Position numbers and translations under genes: made by a program
Notes under the pieces: generated by a model
Databases searched by the model: none
Told to the model about the DNA's origin: nothing
What the model saw: the letters and a program-made list of their open reading frames with translations, nothing else
Source: an uncultured Oscillospiraceae bacterium
GTDB taxonomy: Bacteria > Bacillota > Clostridia > Oscillospirales > Oscillospiraceae
Direction: 5' to 3'
DNA: 37,481 bases
NCBI GenBank assembly: GCA_934589065.1
Contig: CAKTNN010000019.1
Span: 1 to 37,481, forward strand
Part shown: positions 15,942 to 24,887 of the stretch, piece after piece
Numbering within the stretch: position 1 is the stretch's first letter
Layout of the letters: each line of letters begins with the position of its first letter

Positions 15942-17156
15942 ATGCTGCTGTATTGGCTGTGGCTGGCAAACCGGCCCAATGTGTCCGATGGGGTGAAGTG
16001 CGCCCTGATACGGCAGTTTTCCGATCCCCAGGATGTGTATTTTGCTTCGCAGGAGGAGCTGGCAAAGGTTCCCGGTATGACCTCCCAGGCAATGGAATCC
16101 CTGAAAGGCCGGGATTTGGAGGATGTGGAAAAGATTCTTGCCGACTGTGCAAAGCTGGATATTTCCGTGCTGACCATGACGGATCCCCTGTATCCAAACC
16201 GGCTGCGGAGTATTTACGATGCTCCGGTGGTACTGTACTACAAGGGCAGCCTCCCGCAAATGGACGACCTTGCTACCGTGGGGGTGGTGGGCACACGGAA
16301 GCCCTCCTTCTATGGCCTGCAAATGGCCCGGCGCATGGGGTCATCCCTGGCCCGCGGCGGTGCACTGGTAGTATCGGGCCTTGCCAAGGGCATCGACGGT
16401 GCAGCCATGATCGGAGCGCTGAATGAAGGCGTGGCAGCCGTGGGCGTGCTGGGCTGCGGCGCAGACGTGGTGTATCCCAAAAGCAATAAGGAGCTGTTTC
16501 TCCAGACGGAGTGCCAGGGGTGTATTCTTACGGAGTATGCCCCTGGGACGCCGCCCATGAGCTGGAATTTTCCCAGGAGAAACCGCATTATCAGCGGCCT
16601 GAGCTGCGGGGTGGTTGTGGTGGAAGCGCCGGAGAAAAGCGGTGCGCTGCTGACCGCCCGGATGGCTCTGGATCAGGGCAGGGATGTATTTGTGATCCCG
16701 GGAAATGTGGATATGCCCGGTTTTGTGGGCAGCAATCGGCTGCTGAGAGACGGAGCAATTGCGGTGAGCACCGGGGAAGACGTGCTGCTGGAATACGAAG
16801 GAATCTATCCGGGCAAACTGCCCAAGACTTGCGGCGCGGGGCTGGAAATTCCCAAAATAGAACCGCCAAAACCCCGGCAGAAAGCAAAAAAAGAGCCCGT
16901 TCAGAAAAAAACAGATACAAAAACCATTGACAAAGCCGACCGGCAGCCGTATAGTGACCTAAAAGACCCTGCGGCAGGACTGACCCCGGAGGAGCAGCAG
17001 GTGTACGCCGCCATCGGCGAAGAGCGCCTGGTGGACGAGGTCATCGCCCAGGTCGGACTGAATCCCGGCAAGGTGCTGAGCATTCTCACCATGCTGGAAA
17101 TAAAGGGAAAAATATGCCGTCTGCCCGGAAAACGGGTGGCGCAGAAGCGGGGATAG
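15942..17156 (+). CDS. dprA: DNA-processing protein DprA/Smf
   Basis: A 404-residue protein that binds incoming single-stranded DNA and loads RecA during natural transformation, and which is conserved well beyond known competent species. An N-terminal helical (SAM/HhH-like) part (about 1-75) precedes the Rossmann-fold core, with VGVVGTRKPSFYG, SGLAKGID and GALLTA visible. A low-complexity lysine-rich linker (about 305-335) leads to a C-terminal winged-helix domain (GLTPEEQQVYAAIGE to the end). AGGAGG lies 10 bases before the ATG. It is followed by topA and trmFO, the classic Firmicute arrangement. Confidence 0.96.
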   Translation: MLLYWLWLANRPNVSDGVKCALIRQFSDPQDVYFASQEELAKVPGMTSQAMESLKGRDLEDVEKILADCAKLDISVLTMTDPLYPNRLRSIYDAPVVLYYKGSLPQMDDLATVGVVGTRKPSFYGLQMARRMGSSLARGGALVVSGLAKGIDGAAMIGALNEGVAAVGVLGCGADVVYPKSNKELFLQTECQGCILTEYAPGTPPMSWNFPRRNRIISGLSCGVVVVEAPEKSGALLTARMALDQGRDVFVIPGNVDMPGFVGSNRLLRDGAIAVSTGEDVLLEYEGIYPGKLPKTCGAGLEIPKIEPPKPRQKAKKEPVQKKTDTKTIDKADRQPYSDLKDPAAGLTPEEQQVYAAIGEERLVDEVIAQVGLNPGKVLSILTMLEIKGKICRLPGKRVAQKRG

Positions 17157-17210
17157 CCCGCTGCAAAATAAGGAATTGGATGCGTCCATTCCAGGAAACG
17201 GAGATATTTC

Positions 17211-19460
17211 ATGGGCAAAGCCAACAATCTGGTGATCGTTGAGTCGCCTTCCAAAGCAAAAACCATCGGCAAGTACCTGGGCCCCAACTATGTGGTCAAG
17301 GCCAGCATGGGCCACCTGCGGGATCTGCCGAAAAGCAAGATGGGTGTGGATCTGGAGCATGATTTCACCCCGGAATATATGCCCGTTCGGGGCAAAGAGG
17401 CCCTGATCAAGGAACTGAAGGCCGCCGCCAAAGAGGCGGATACCGTCTATCTGGCAACCGACCCTGACCGCGAGGGAGAGGCCATTTCCTGGCATTTGAA
17501 GGAGCTGCTGAAGCTGCCGGATGACAAGGCCCATCGGGTCACCTTTCACGAAATCACCCAGAAGGTGGTAAAAGATTCCATTCAGCACCCCAGGGATATT
17601 GACTATGACCTGGTGGATGCCCAGCAGGCCAGAAGAATTCTGGACCGGATTGTGGGCTACGAGCTCTCTCCGCTGCTGTGGAAGAAAATCAGAAGGGGCC
17701 TGTCCGCCGGACGCGTGCAGAGCGTAGCCACCCGGATGGTGGTTGACCGGGAGGAGGAGATTCGTGCCTTCCAGCCGAAGGAATACTGGACGCTGGATGT
17801 GACGCTGGATCGGATAGGCCGTCCCGGCTCCTTTGTTGCCCACTATTATGGGGAGGAGAAAAAGCGGGAGCTGGAAACCCAGCAGGAAACCCAGGCGGTT
17901 ATCGATGATATCACCGGCAAACGCTTTACCGTTACCAATGTGAAAAAGGCGGAGAAAAAGCGCACTGCCGCGCCTCCTTTTACCACGTCCACCCTCCAGC
18001 AGGAGGCATCCCGAAAGCTGAACATGACCCCCAAGAAAACCATGATGGTGGCCCAGCAGCTGTATGAAGGCGTGGACGTAGCAGGAGAAGGCACTCTGGG
18101 CCTGATCACCTATATGCGTACCGACTCCCAGCGCCTGAGTGACGAAGCAATGGCGGCTGCGGCGCAGTTTATTTCCCAGCGCTACGGCAAGGAATACTAT
18201 TATGGTTCCTTCCATGTATACAAGACCAAGGATACGGCACAGGATGCCCACGAAGCCATCCGGCCGACCCACGTGGAGCTGGACCCGGAGCGGGTTCGCA
18301 GCAGCCTGACACCGGATCAGTACCGGCTGTACAAGTTGATTTGGAGCCGCTTTCTGGCAAGCCAGATGGCAAATGCGCTGTATGATACCGTGTCCATCGA
18401 TACCAGCTGCGCAGGGCACACCTTCCGCTCCACCCACCAGAGCCTGCGCTTCCCCGGCTTTATTGCCGTTTATGAGGAAGGCAAGGACGAGGAGGGGGAG
18501 GCAATGGGTTCCCCCCTGCCGGACCTGACGGTGGGAGAGGAAGCCGCTGCCCGGTCTATGGATAAGCAGCAGCACTTCACCCAGCCCCCCGCCCGGTATA
18601 CCGAGGCTACCCTGGTAAAGGCCATGGAAGAGAAGGGCGTGGGCCGCCCTTCCACCTACGCTGCCACCATTTCCACCATTGAAGACCGGGACTATGTGGT
18701 AAAGCAGGATAAGCGCCTGGTTCCCACCGCTTTGGGCGAAGTGGTGACAGGGCTTATGAAGGAGCGCTTCCAGGACATTGTGGATGTGGGCTTTACCGCC
18801 AACATGGAAAACCGTCTGGACGCGGTGGAGGCGGGCAAGCAGAACTGGAAAGAACTGCTTGCGGACTTCTACCAGGATTTTGAAAAGGAACTCAAGGACG
18901 CGGAAACCGCACTGGAGGGTGTCCGGCTGAAGGTCCCCGAGGAGGAGACGGACGAGGTCTGCGAGCTCTGCGGGCGGAAGATGGTCATCAAAATGGGCCG
19001 CTTCGGGAAATTCCTGGCCTGCCCCGGCTTCCCGGAGTGCAAGAATGCCAAGCCTCTGGTGGAAAGAATGCCCGGTCGCTGCCCCAAGTGCGGCAGCGGA
19101 ATGCTGAAACGGAAGAGCAAGAAGGGCTACGCCTTCTATGCCTGCGAAAAAGGCCCGGAGTGCGGCTTTATGACCTGGGATGTGCCCACGGCAGAGGATT
19201 GCCCGGAGTGCGGTCAGACCATGTTCAAGAAGTCCGGCAAGGGGAGAATGAAGCCTTTCTGCATCAATGAACAGTGTCCCCGGTTCCTGCCGGAGGATCA
19301 GCGCGGCTACTATAAAAAGAAGACCGGGGAAGATGCCCAGGAGGCGGAAAAGCCTCAGGATGCCCAGGAGGAAGCAAAGCAAAAGAAGCCCGCCGCCAAA
19401 AAGACAGCGGCAAAGAAACCTGCTGCGAAGAAGACTACCCCCAAGAAGACAAAGGAGTAA
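17211..19460 (+). CDS. topA: DNA topoisomerase I (type IA)
   Basis: A 749-residue enzyme that relaxes negative supercoils by breaking and passing single strands. The Toprim domain shows E11 (VIVESPSKAK) and D84-D86-E88 (TDPDREGE), and the catalytic tyrosine is Y301 in GLITYMRTDS. Three C-terminal four-cysteine zinc ribbons follow (about 583-610, 624-650 and 663-686). After these comes an unusual tail of about 50 residues, acidic/Gln-rich and then lysine-alanine-rich with PAAKK-type repeats, resembling histone-H1-like tails. ACGGAG serves as ribosome binding site. It is 54 bases after dprA and 4 bases before trmFO. Confidence 0.97.
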   Translation: MGKANNLVIVESPSKAKTIGKYLGPNYVVKASMGHLRDLPKSKMGVDLEHDFTPEYMPVRGKEALIKELKAAAKEADTVYLATDPDREGEAISWHLKELLKLPDDKAHRVTFHEITQKVVKDSIQHPRDIDYDLVDAQQARRILDRIVGYELSPLLWKKIRRGLSAGRVQSVATRMVVDREEEIRAFQPKEYWTLDVTLDRIGRPGSFVAHYYGEEKKRELETQQETQAVIDDITGKRFTVTNVKKAEKKRTAAPPFTTSTLQQEASRKLNMTPKKTMMVAQQLYEGVDVAGEGTLGLITYMRTDSQRLSDEAMAAAAQFISQRYGKEYYYGSFHVYKTKDTAQDAHEAIRPTHVELDPERVRSSLTPDQYRLYKLIWSRFLASQMANALYDTVSIDTSCAGHTFRSTHQSLRFPGFIAVYEEGKDEEGEAMGSPLPDLTVGEEAAARSMDKQQHFTQPPARYTEATLVKAMEEKGVGRPSTYAATISTIEDRDYVVKQDKRLVPTALGEVVTGLMKERFQDIVDVGFTANMENRLDAVEAGKQNWKELLADFYQDFEKELKDAETALEGVRLKVPEEETDEVCELCGRKMVIKMGRFGKFLACPGFPECKNAKPLVERMPGRCPKCGSGMLKRKSKKGYAFYACEKGPECGFMTWDVPTAEDCPECGQTMFKKSGKGRMKPFCINEQCPRFLPEDQRGYYKKKTGEDAQEAEKPQDAQEEAKQKKPAAKKTAAKKPAAKKTTPKKTKE

Positions 19461-19464
19461 AACC

Positions 19465-20766
19465 ATGGAAGTTAAGGTGATCGGAGCCGGGCTTGCCGGC
19501 TCAGAGGCCGCCTGGCAGTTGGCAAAGCGGGGCATTCCCGTTAAGCTGTACGAGATGAAGCCCGCCAAAATGAGCCCCGCACACCACAGCGAGGATTTTG
19601 CAGAGCTGGTTTGCTCCAATTCTCTGCGGGGCGACCGGCTGGAAAATGCGGTGGGGCTGCTAAAAGAGGAGCTCCGCCGATGCGGCAGTTTGATATTGGA
19701 GTGCGCTGAAAAGACCCGGGTAGAGGCCGGGGGCTGCCTGGCAGTAGACCGGGAGGGCTTTTCCCGGCTGGTGACGGAGAAAATCCGCAGCAATCCCCTG
19801 ATTACCGTTGTCTCCCAGGAAGTGACCCAGGTGCCGGAGGGGCCGGTGATCATCGCGACAGGCCCGCTGACCTCGGATAAGCTTTCCAAGGCCATCGGGG
19901 ACTATTTTGGAGCGGAATATCTCCACTTCTTCGATGCTGCCGCTCCACTGGTAACGGCGGAATCCGTGGATATGGAGCTTGCCTGGTGGCAGAGCCGATA
20001 TGATCGGGGAACTCCTGATTATGTAAACTGTGCCATGGACAAGCAGCAGTACGAAGCCTTCATCAAGGAATTGGTTTCCGCAGAGGAAGCCGAGGTTCAC
20101 GGCTTTGAAGATAAGCGGGTGTTTGAAGGCTGTATGCCGGTAGAGGTTATGGCCCGCCGGGGGCTGGATACCCTGCGCTACGGCCCCATGAAGCCTGTGG
20201 GCCTGACAGATCCCAAAACCGGGAAAGAGCCCTACGCGGTGCTCCAGCTCCGGCAGGACAATGCCGCCAAGAGCGTGTATAATTTGGTGGGCTTCCAGAC
20301 GCATCTGAAATTCGGGGAGCAGAAACGGGTATTTTCCATGATTCCTGCCCTGCGGGAAGCGGAGTTTGTCCGCTATGGGGTCATGCACCAGAATACCTTT
20401 TTGCAGAGCCCGAAGCTGCTGGATCGGTTTTATGCTGACCGGCGCAATCCGTTGGTAGCCTTTGCCGGGCAGATGACCGGAGTGGAGGGCTATGTGGAGT
20501 CCACGGCTTCCGGCTTCCTGGCGGCAGTTGCCATGGCAGCAAAGGTACAGGGACGGGAAATCCCGGATTTTCCCAAAACCACCGCCATCGGCGCGCTGGG
20601 GCTGTACATCAGCGACAGCAGCATCGAGTCCTTCCAGCCGATGAATGTGAATTTCAGCATTATTTCCCCACTGGAATACAGGGTTCGCAAAAAGGCAGAG
20701 AAGAATCTGGCGATCTCTCAGCGCGCGCTGGGAGAAATCGACCGGCTTCTTGCCCAAGGACTGTGA
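19465..20766 (+). CDS. trmFO: Folate-dependent tRNA (m5U54) methyltransferase TrmFO
   Basis: A 433-residue flavoenzyme that makes ribothymidine at U54 of tRNA using methylene-tetrahydrofolate and FADH2. The FAD-binding GAGLAGSEAA is at 7-16. The functional cysteines C50 (LVCSNSLRG) and C223 (FEGCMPVE) keep the 173-residue spacing of B. subtilis C53/C226. The start at 19465 has AAAGGAG upstream; the longer frame starting inside topA at 19267 is rejected. It lies 4 bases after the topA stop, as in many Firmicutes. Confidence 0.97.
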   Translation: MEVKVIGAGLAGSEAAWQLAKRGIPVKLYEMKPAKMSPAHHSEDFAELVCSNSLRGDRLENAVGLLKEELRRCGSLILECAEKTRVEAGGCLAVDREGFSRLVTEKIRSNPLITVVSQEVTQVPEGPVIIATGPLTSDKLSKAIGDYFGAEYLHFFDAAAPLVTAESVDMELAWWQSRYDRGTPDYVNCAMDKQQYEAFIKELVSAEEAEVHGFEDKRVFEGCMPVEVMARRGLDTLRYGPMKPVGLTDPKTGKEPYAVLQLRQDNAAKSVYNLVGFQTHLKFGEQKRVFSMIPALREAEFVRYGVMHQNTFLQSPKLLDRFYADRRNPLVAFAGQMTGVEGYVESTASGFLAAVAMAAKVQGREIPDFPKTTAIGALGLYISDSSIESFQPMNVNFSIISPLEYRVRKKAEKNLAISQRALGEIDRLLAQGL

Positions 20767-20782
20767 AAGAGAGGATACGCGT

Positions 20783-21823
20783 ATGAAGATTATCCTGGAT
20801 GCAATGGGCGGCGATCTGGCTCCGGAGGCACCGGTGCTGGGCGCCATTGCGGCAAACAAAGACTTTGGTGCGGAAATCACCCTGGTGGGCCGCAGCGAAG
20901 AAATTCTCTCCGTGATGCAGAAGCACGGACTATCCGATTTGCCGGAGGGCATGGAGATAGCCGGAGCAGAGGATGTTGTGGATATGCATGATGATCCCGC
21001 TACGGTGATTCACAAGCGGAAGAATTCCTCTCTGGTCATCGGCCTGCGGCTGCTGGCCCAGGGGCAGGGGGATGCCTTTGTCTCCGCCGGTTCTACCGGC
21101 GCTCTGCTTACCGGTGCAACCCTGATTGTCAAGCGGGTCAAGGGCATCCGCAGAGCGGCAATGGGCCCTGCCATGCCCAATAAGCTGGGGGGCAATACCG
21201 TGATTGTGGATTGCGGCGCCAATGCCGAGTGCACCCCGGAATTTCTGCTGCAATTCGGTCTGGTGGGCTCTGCCTACGCCAAAAAGCGGCTGGGAATTGA
21301 GAATCCCAAGGTGGGCCTGCTGAACATCGGCACGGAGGACAGCAAGGGAACCCAGCTGCAGCGGGATGCTTACGCCCTTTTGAAGGATGCCGGAGAAAAG
21401 GGCCTTTTAAACTTTACCGGCAATGTGGAGGCCAGAGACGTTCCTCTGGGCGCCGTGGATGTGGTGGTGTGCGATGGCTTTTCCGGCAACGTCCTGCTGA
21501 AATCCATTGAGGGCACTGCCATGTTTATGGGCAGCCTGATGAAAAAGATGTTCAAGAAGAATGTGTTTTCCAAGCTTGGGTATCTTCTGTGCTCCTCCGG
21601 AGTAAAGAGCATGATGAAGCTGCTGGATTACCACGAAATCGGCGGTACACAGCTATTGGGCATTGCCAAGCCCGTGATCAAAGCCCACGGTTCTTCCGAT
21701 GCCCTGGCCTTCCGCAATGCGGTGAAGCAGGCTATGGATGCGGCTCAGGATGATATCAATCCGGAGCTTCAGAGCGCCCTGGCAGAACTGGCAAAATATA
21801 AGGAGCAAACCGTAAATGATTAA
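20783..21823 (+). CDS. plsX: Phosphate acyltransferase PlsX
   Basis: A 346-residue peripheral membrane enzyme that converts acyl-ACP to acyl-phosphate, the donor for PlsY in phospholipid synthesis. The family start MKIILDAMGGDLAPEAPV is present, along with SAGSTGAL, DCGANAECTPEFL and GFSGNVLLKS. The start at 20783 is supported by GAGAGG and by the family N-terminus; the in-frame start at 20750 lies inside trmFO. The gene overlaps rnc by 8 bases. In many Firmicutes acpP sits between plsX and rnc; here it is missing. Confidence 0.97.
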   Translation: MKIILDAMGGDLAPEAPVLGAIAANKDFGAEITLVGRSEEILSVMQKHGLSDLPEGMEIAGAEDVVDMHDDPATVIHKRKNSSLVIGLRLLAQGQGDAFVSAGSTGALLTGATLIVKRVKGIRRAAMGPAMPNKLGGNTVIVDCGANAECTPEFLLQFGLVGSAYAKKRLGIENPKVGLLNIGTEDSKGTQLQRDAYALLKDAGEKGLLNFTGNVEARDVPLGAVDVVVCDGFSGNVLLKSIEGTAMFMGSLMKKMFKKNVFSKLGYLLCSSGVKSMMKLLDYHEIGGTQLLGIAKPVIKAHGSSDALAFRNAVKQAMDAAQDDINPELQSALAELAKYKEQTVND

Positions 21824-22502
21824 AGATTTAGAAGAGGCCATTGGCTATCATTTTCACAATATTTCTCTGCTGCAAAATGCCCTGACCCATTCTTCCTTTG
21901 CCAACGAGCGCTGGCACAATAGCCTTTTGAGCAACGAACGGCTGGAGTTTTTGGGAGACAGCATCCTGGGGATGCTGGTGGCAGAGTACCTGTACCGGAA
22001 CTTCCCGGATCGCCCGGAGGGGGAGCTGACCCGGATGCGGGCAGATATGGTGTGCGAAAAGACCCTGGCATCCGTTGCCGCCCGGATTCACCTGGGGGAT
22101 CATCTGATGCTGGGTCACGGAGAAGAGCAGGGAGGCGGACGAACCAGAGACTCCATTCTGGCAGATGCCGTGGAGTCGGTGATTGCAGCCTGCTTCCTGG
22201 ATGGCGGCATTGCCGCATCCCAGAAGTTTATCCAGACCTTTATCCTTGTAGAGGTTCCCGTCAGCCAGATGCACAATGCAGACTATAAGACCAAGCTCCA
22301 GGAGCTGGTGCAGCAAAAGAAGAACCAGGTGCTGACCTACACTCTTACCGGCGAAACGGGCCCCGACCACGACAAGCACTTTACTGTGGCGGTATCCCTC
22401 AATGGCGGTATGGTGGGTCAAGGCGAGGGCCGCAGCAAGAAGCGGGCTGAGCAGGAGGCCGCCAGAATTGCCATTTTGAACCTGTTCCCCGGAGAAAAGT
22501 AA
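21816..22502 (+). CDS. rnc: Ribonuclease III
   Basis: A 228-residue double-stranded RNA endonuclease for rRNA and mRNA processing. The signature NERLEFLGDSIL carries E44 and D48, and DAVESVIAACFLDGG carries D117 and E120; these are the four metal-binding acidic residues. A C-terminal dsRBD (about 155-228) includes GEGRSKKRAEQEAA. The ATG at 21816 overlaps the plsX end by 8 bases, implying coupled translation. It is the last gene of the long operon, ended by the terminator at 22552. Confidence 0.97.
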   Translation: MIKDLEEAIGYHFHNISLLQNALTHSSFANERWHNSLLSNERLEFLGDSILGMLVAEYLYRNFPDRPEGELTRMRADMVCEKTLASVAARIHLGDHLMLGHGEEQGGGRTRDSILADAVESVIAACFLDGGIAASQKFIQTFILVEVPVSQMHNADYKTKLQELVQQKKNQVLTYTLTGETGPDHDKHFTVAVSLNGGMVGQGEGRSKKRAEQEAARIAILNLFPGEK

Positions 22503-22551
22503 AGGAAACGTTTCCCAAAAGACCTGTATGGGTCAAAAAATACCTAAAAGA

Positions 22552-22606
22552 AAACTGTCATTGTGAACCAGTGCTGCGGCGCTGGCTCGGAATGACAGTT
22601 TTTTTA
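22552..22606. terminator. Bidirectional terminator between rnc and glmS, containing a palindromic repeat
   Basis: AAAACTGTCATT (22552-22563) pairs with AATGACAGTTTT (22592-22603), followed by further Ts. An inner stem CCAGTGC / GCGCTGG completes it. The left arm runs into TGTCATTGTGAACCAGT (22557-22573), which recurs at 33718. Confidence 0.85.
22557..22573 (+). repeat. Dispersed repeat TGTCATTGYGAACCRGT, copy 1
   Basis: TGTCATTGTGAACCAGT; differs from the copy at 33718-33734 at two positions. It forms part of the rnc/glmS terminator. Confidence 0.6.
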
Positions 22607-22637
22607 TGTGTACTTTTATTTTTGCAATATCCCAGCC

Positions 22638-24476
22638 CTATTCTACGGTAACGCTTTTTGCCAGGTTTCTGGGTTTATCCACATCCAGACCCTTGGCAAC
22701 GCTGACATAGTAGCCAAGCAGCTGCAGGGGGATCACCGCCAGGGAGGCAGCAAAGTGGGGATCGGTCTTGGGAATATAGATTACAAAATCCGCGCTGTCT
22801 TCAATGCTGAAGTTGCCGTTGCAGGTCAGGGCCATCAGGTAAGCCCCGCGGCTCTTGCACTCCAAAAGGTTACTCAGGGTTTTCTCATATAGGCTCTGCT
22901 GGGTCAGCAGGCCGACCACCAGGGTATTGGGCTCAATCAGGCTGATGGTTCCGTGCTTTAGCTCACCGGCGGCGTAGGCCTCGCTATGGATATAGCTGAT
23001 TTCCTTCATTTTCAGGCTGCCCTCCAGGCTGATGGCATAGTCCACGCCCCGCCCAATGAAGAAAATATCCTTCGCCGCAACCTGCTTGGAGGCAAACCAC
23101 TGGATGCGTTCCTTGTTTTCCAGCAGCTTTTCGATTTTGTCCGGCAGGGCCTCCAGCTCGCCGATGAGTCTGGTGCATTCCTCTTCCGGCAGGGTGGCCC
23201 GCACCTTTGCCAGGGCGATTGCCAGAGTGTATACTGCCATCAGCTGGGTGCTGTAGGCTTTGGTGGTTGCTACGGCAATTTCCGGGCCTGCCAGGGTGTA
23301 GAATACATGGTCGGCTTCTCTTGCAATGGTGGAGCCCACCACATTGACAATTGCCAAGGTCTTTGCGCCAAACTCCTTGGCTTCCCGCAGGGCTGCCAGA
23401 CTGTCGGCGGTTTCGCCGGATTGGCTGATGATGACCACCAGGGTGTTTTTCGTGAGCAGGGGGTTGCGGTAGCGGAATTCGGAGGCCAGCTCCACCCGCA
23501 CCGGCAGCCGCGCCAGGTCTTCCAGCACATACTGGGCCGTTACGCCCACATGGTAGGCTGAGCCGCAGCCCACAATATAAATCTGCTGCCAGGTCTTCAT
23601 TTCTTCCTGGGTTAGCCCGGTTTGGCTCAGGTCGATCTGTCCGTCTTTCAGCACGGAATTCAGGGTGTCCTGTACAGCCTTGGGCTGCTCGTGGATTTCC
23701 TTCATCATAAAGTGCTCAAAGCCGGCCTTTTCGGCTGCCTCAGCATTCCACTTGATTTCCACCAGATCCTTGGTGATTTCGTCGCCGTCCAGATTGTAGA
23801 AGGTGACGCCGTCAGGGGTCAAACGGGCGATTTCCAGGTTGCCGATATAGTAAACGCTGCGGGTATACTTTAGAATTGCGGGCACATCGGAGGCCAGATA
23901 GCTTTCGCCCCCGGATACACCGATGATCATGGGGCTGTCCTTCCGGGCGGCATAGATCTCTCCAGGGTAATCCTGGAAGAGGACAGCCAGGGCATAGGAG
24001 CCGCGAATACGAACCATGGCATGATTGATGGCGTCCACGGGGGTGTGGGCGTATTTTTTATAGTAGTAGTCGATGAGCTTTACGGCAACCTCAGTATCCG
24101 TGGAGGAATAAAAGCTGTAGCCCTTCCGGGTCAGCTTTTCCCGGAGTTCCTGATAGTTTTCGATAATGCCATTGTGTACGGCAACCACATTGCCGTCATC
24201 GGAGCAGTGGGGGTGGGCATTGTTTTCACTAGGCTCTCCGTGGGTGGCCCAGCGGGTGTGACCGATGCCGCAGGTTCCCGGCAGAGTTTGCCCATTGTCC
24301 GTTTTTTCAGCCAGAGCCTTCAGCCGACCCTTGGCCTTGACCACCCGGACGGGGCTGGTTCCTTCCCGCACAGCAAGTCCGGCAGAATCATAGCCCCGAT
24401 ATTCCAGCCGGGAGAGTCCCTCCAGCAGGATCGGGGCTGCTGCATGATGTCCGGTAAATCCAACAATTCCACACAT
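22638..24476 (-). CDS. glmS: Glutamine-fructose-6-phosphate aminotransferase (GlmS)
   Basis: A 612-residue enzyme that makes glucosamine-6-phosphate from fructose-6-phosphate and glutamine, the first step to UDP-GlcNAc and peptidoglycan. The N-terminal glutaminase domain starts MCGIVGFTGHH, with the catalytic Cys exposed after Met removal, and contains HTRWATHGEPS. Two SIS sugar-isomerase domains follow (SQSGETADSLAAL; EGSLKMKEISYIHSEAY). The C-terminus KSVTVE is typical. The start has AGGAGA 9 bases upstream. It is a single gene with its own promoter at 24550. The short leader has no glmS ribozyme. Confidence 0.97.
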   Translation of the reverse strand: MCGIVGFTGHHAAAPILLEGLSRLEYRGYDSAGLAVREGTSPVRVVKAKGRLKALAEKTDNGQTLPGTCGIGHTRWATHGEPSENNAHPHCSDDGNVVAVHNGIIENYQELREKLTRKGYSFYSSTDTEVAVKLIDYYYKKYAHTPVDAINHAMVRIRGSYALAVLFQDYPGEIYAARKDSPMIIGVSGGESYLASDVPAILKYTRSVYYIGNLEIARLTPDGVTFYNLDGDEITKDLVEIKWNAEAAEKAGFEHFMMKEIHEQPKAVQDTLNSVLKDGQIDLSQTGLTQEEMKTWQQIYIVGCGSAYHVGVTAQYVLEDLARLPVRVELASEFRYRNPLLTKNTLVVIISQSGETADSLAALREAKEFGAKTLAIVNVVGSTIAREADHVFYTLAGPEIAVATTKAYSTQLMAVYTLAIALAKVRATLPEEECTRLIGELEALPDKIEKLLENKERIQWFASKQVAAKDIFFIGRGVDYAISLEGSLKMKEISYIHSEAYAAGELKHGTISLIEPNTLVVGLLTQQSLYEKTLSNLLECKSRGAYLMALTCNGNFSIEDSADFVIYIPKTDPHFAASLAVIPLQLLGYYVSVAKGLDVDKPRNLAKSVTVE

Positions 24477-24496
24477 AGCGCGTCATCTCCTAAAAT

Positions 24497-24538
24497 ATGC
24501 GGCATTGTGACAGCCAAACGAGACGTTACGCACCGCAT
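24497..24538 (-). promoter_or_regulatory. Hairpin in the glmS leader
   Basis: ATGCGG (24497-24502) and CCGCAT (24533-24538) can pair across the leader, close to the AGGAGA site. The leader of about 70 bases is too short for the glmS ribozyme. Confidence 0.35.
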
Positions 24539-24549
24539 GAATTGTCCAA

Positions 24550-24578
24550 ATTATAGCATAGTCTTATCTGAAAATCAA
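24550..24578 (-). promoter_or_regulatory. glmS promoter
   Basis: On the minus strand TTGATT (24573-24578), a 17-base spacer and TATAAT (24550-24555), with TATGC in front of the -10 (TG-like extension). Confidence 0.85.
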
Positions 24579-24783
24579 GAAAAATATACATGGACTGGTT
24601 AAAAAGATAAATCTTGGCGCTGCTTCCGAGAAGAAAGGGGCTCGCGATCGGAGAAAACCGGAGTAAAGAGACTTTTTGATCCGGGGTGATTGATAACCCC
24701 GGGCCTGCCTGGGATTTTTCGCAGAAGCTCTTTTTGCACGCTGGAAAAGTCCCGCCGGTAGCTTAAACTGTTTGAAAAATAGC

Positions 24784-24832
24784 AAAAACCACATCAACCA
24801 ACCCGCTTCTTGAGGCTGGTCGATGTGGTTTT
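24784..24832 (-). terminator. Terminator of the alr-capA-capA-PAS operon
   Basis: AAAACCACATC (24785-24795) pairs with GATGTGGTTTT (24822-24832), with additional pairing of ACCA and TGGT. Read leftward the stem is followed by a T-run. Confidence 0.85.
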
Positions 24833-24887
24833 CCATAAAGGTACATTTTGCAACGCACGCTTATGTTTTATTATCAGGGGGTGTAAG

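Larger units (their letters stand above)
24477..24887. other. 411-base gene-free stretch between glmS and the PAS gene
   Basis: It holds the glmS promoter and short leader (24477-24578), the terminator of the leftward alr operon (24785-24832), and in between about 200 bases with one obvious hairpin, CCGGGGT (24681-24687) with ACCCCGG (24696-24702), and a following T-run near 24715. I see no convincing coding sequence; a minus-strand open frame across 24564-24836 has no ribosome site and looks like chance. Confidence 0.6.

Noticed and set aside
16959..19895. A 978-residue open frame on the minus strand opposite dprA end, topA and trmFO start
   Set aside because: It lies antisense to well-supported genes, shows no known domains or ribosome site, and its low-complexity Leu/Gly/His-rich make-up is what the reverse of GC-rich codons gives.
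22505..22516. Perfect palindrome GGAAACGTTTCC just after rnc
   Set aside because: A lone 12-base palindrome at a gene end with no second copy seen; no support for an operator.
24564..24836. A 90-residue minus-strand open frame between glmS and the PAS gene
   Set aside because: It runs through the operon terminator and into the glmS promoter, with no ribosome site or recognisable content.
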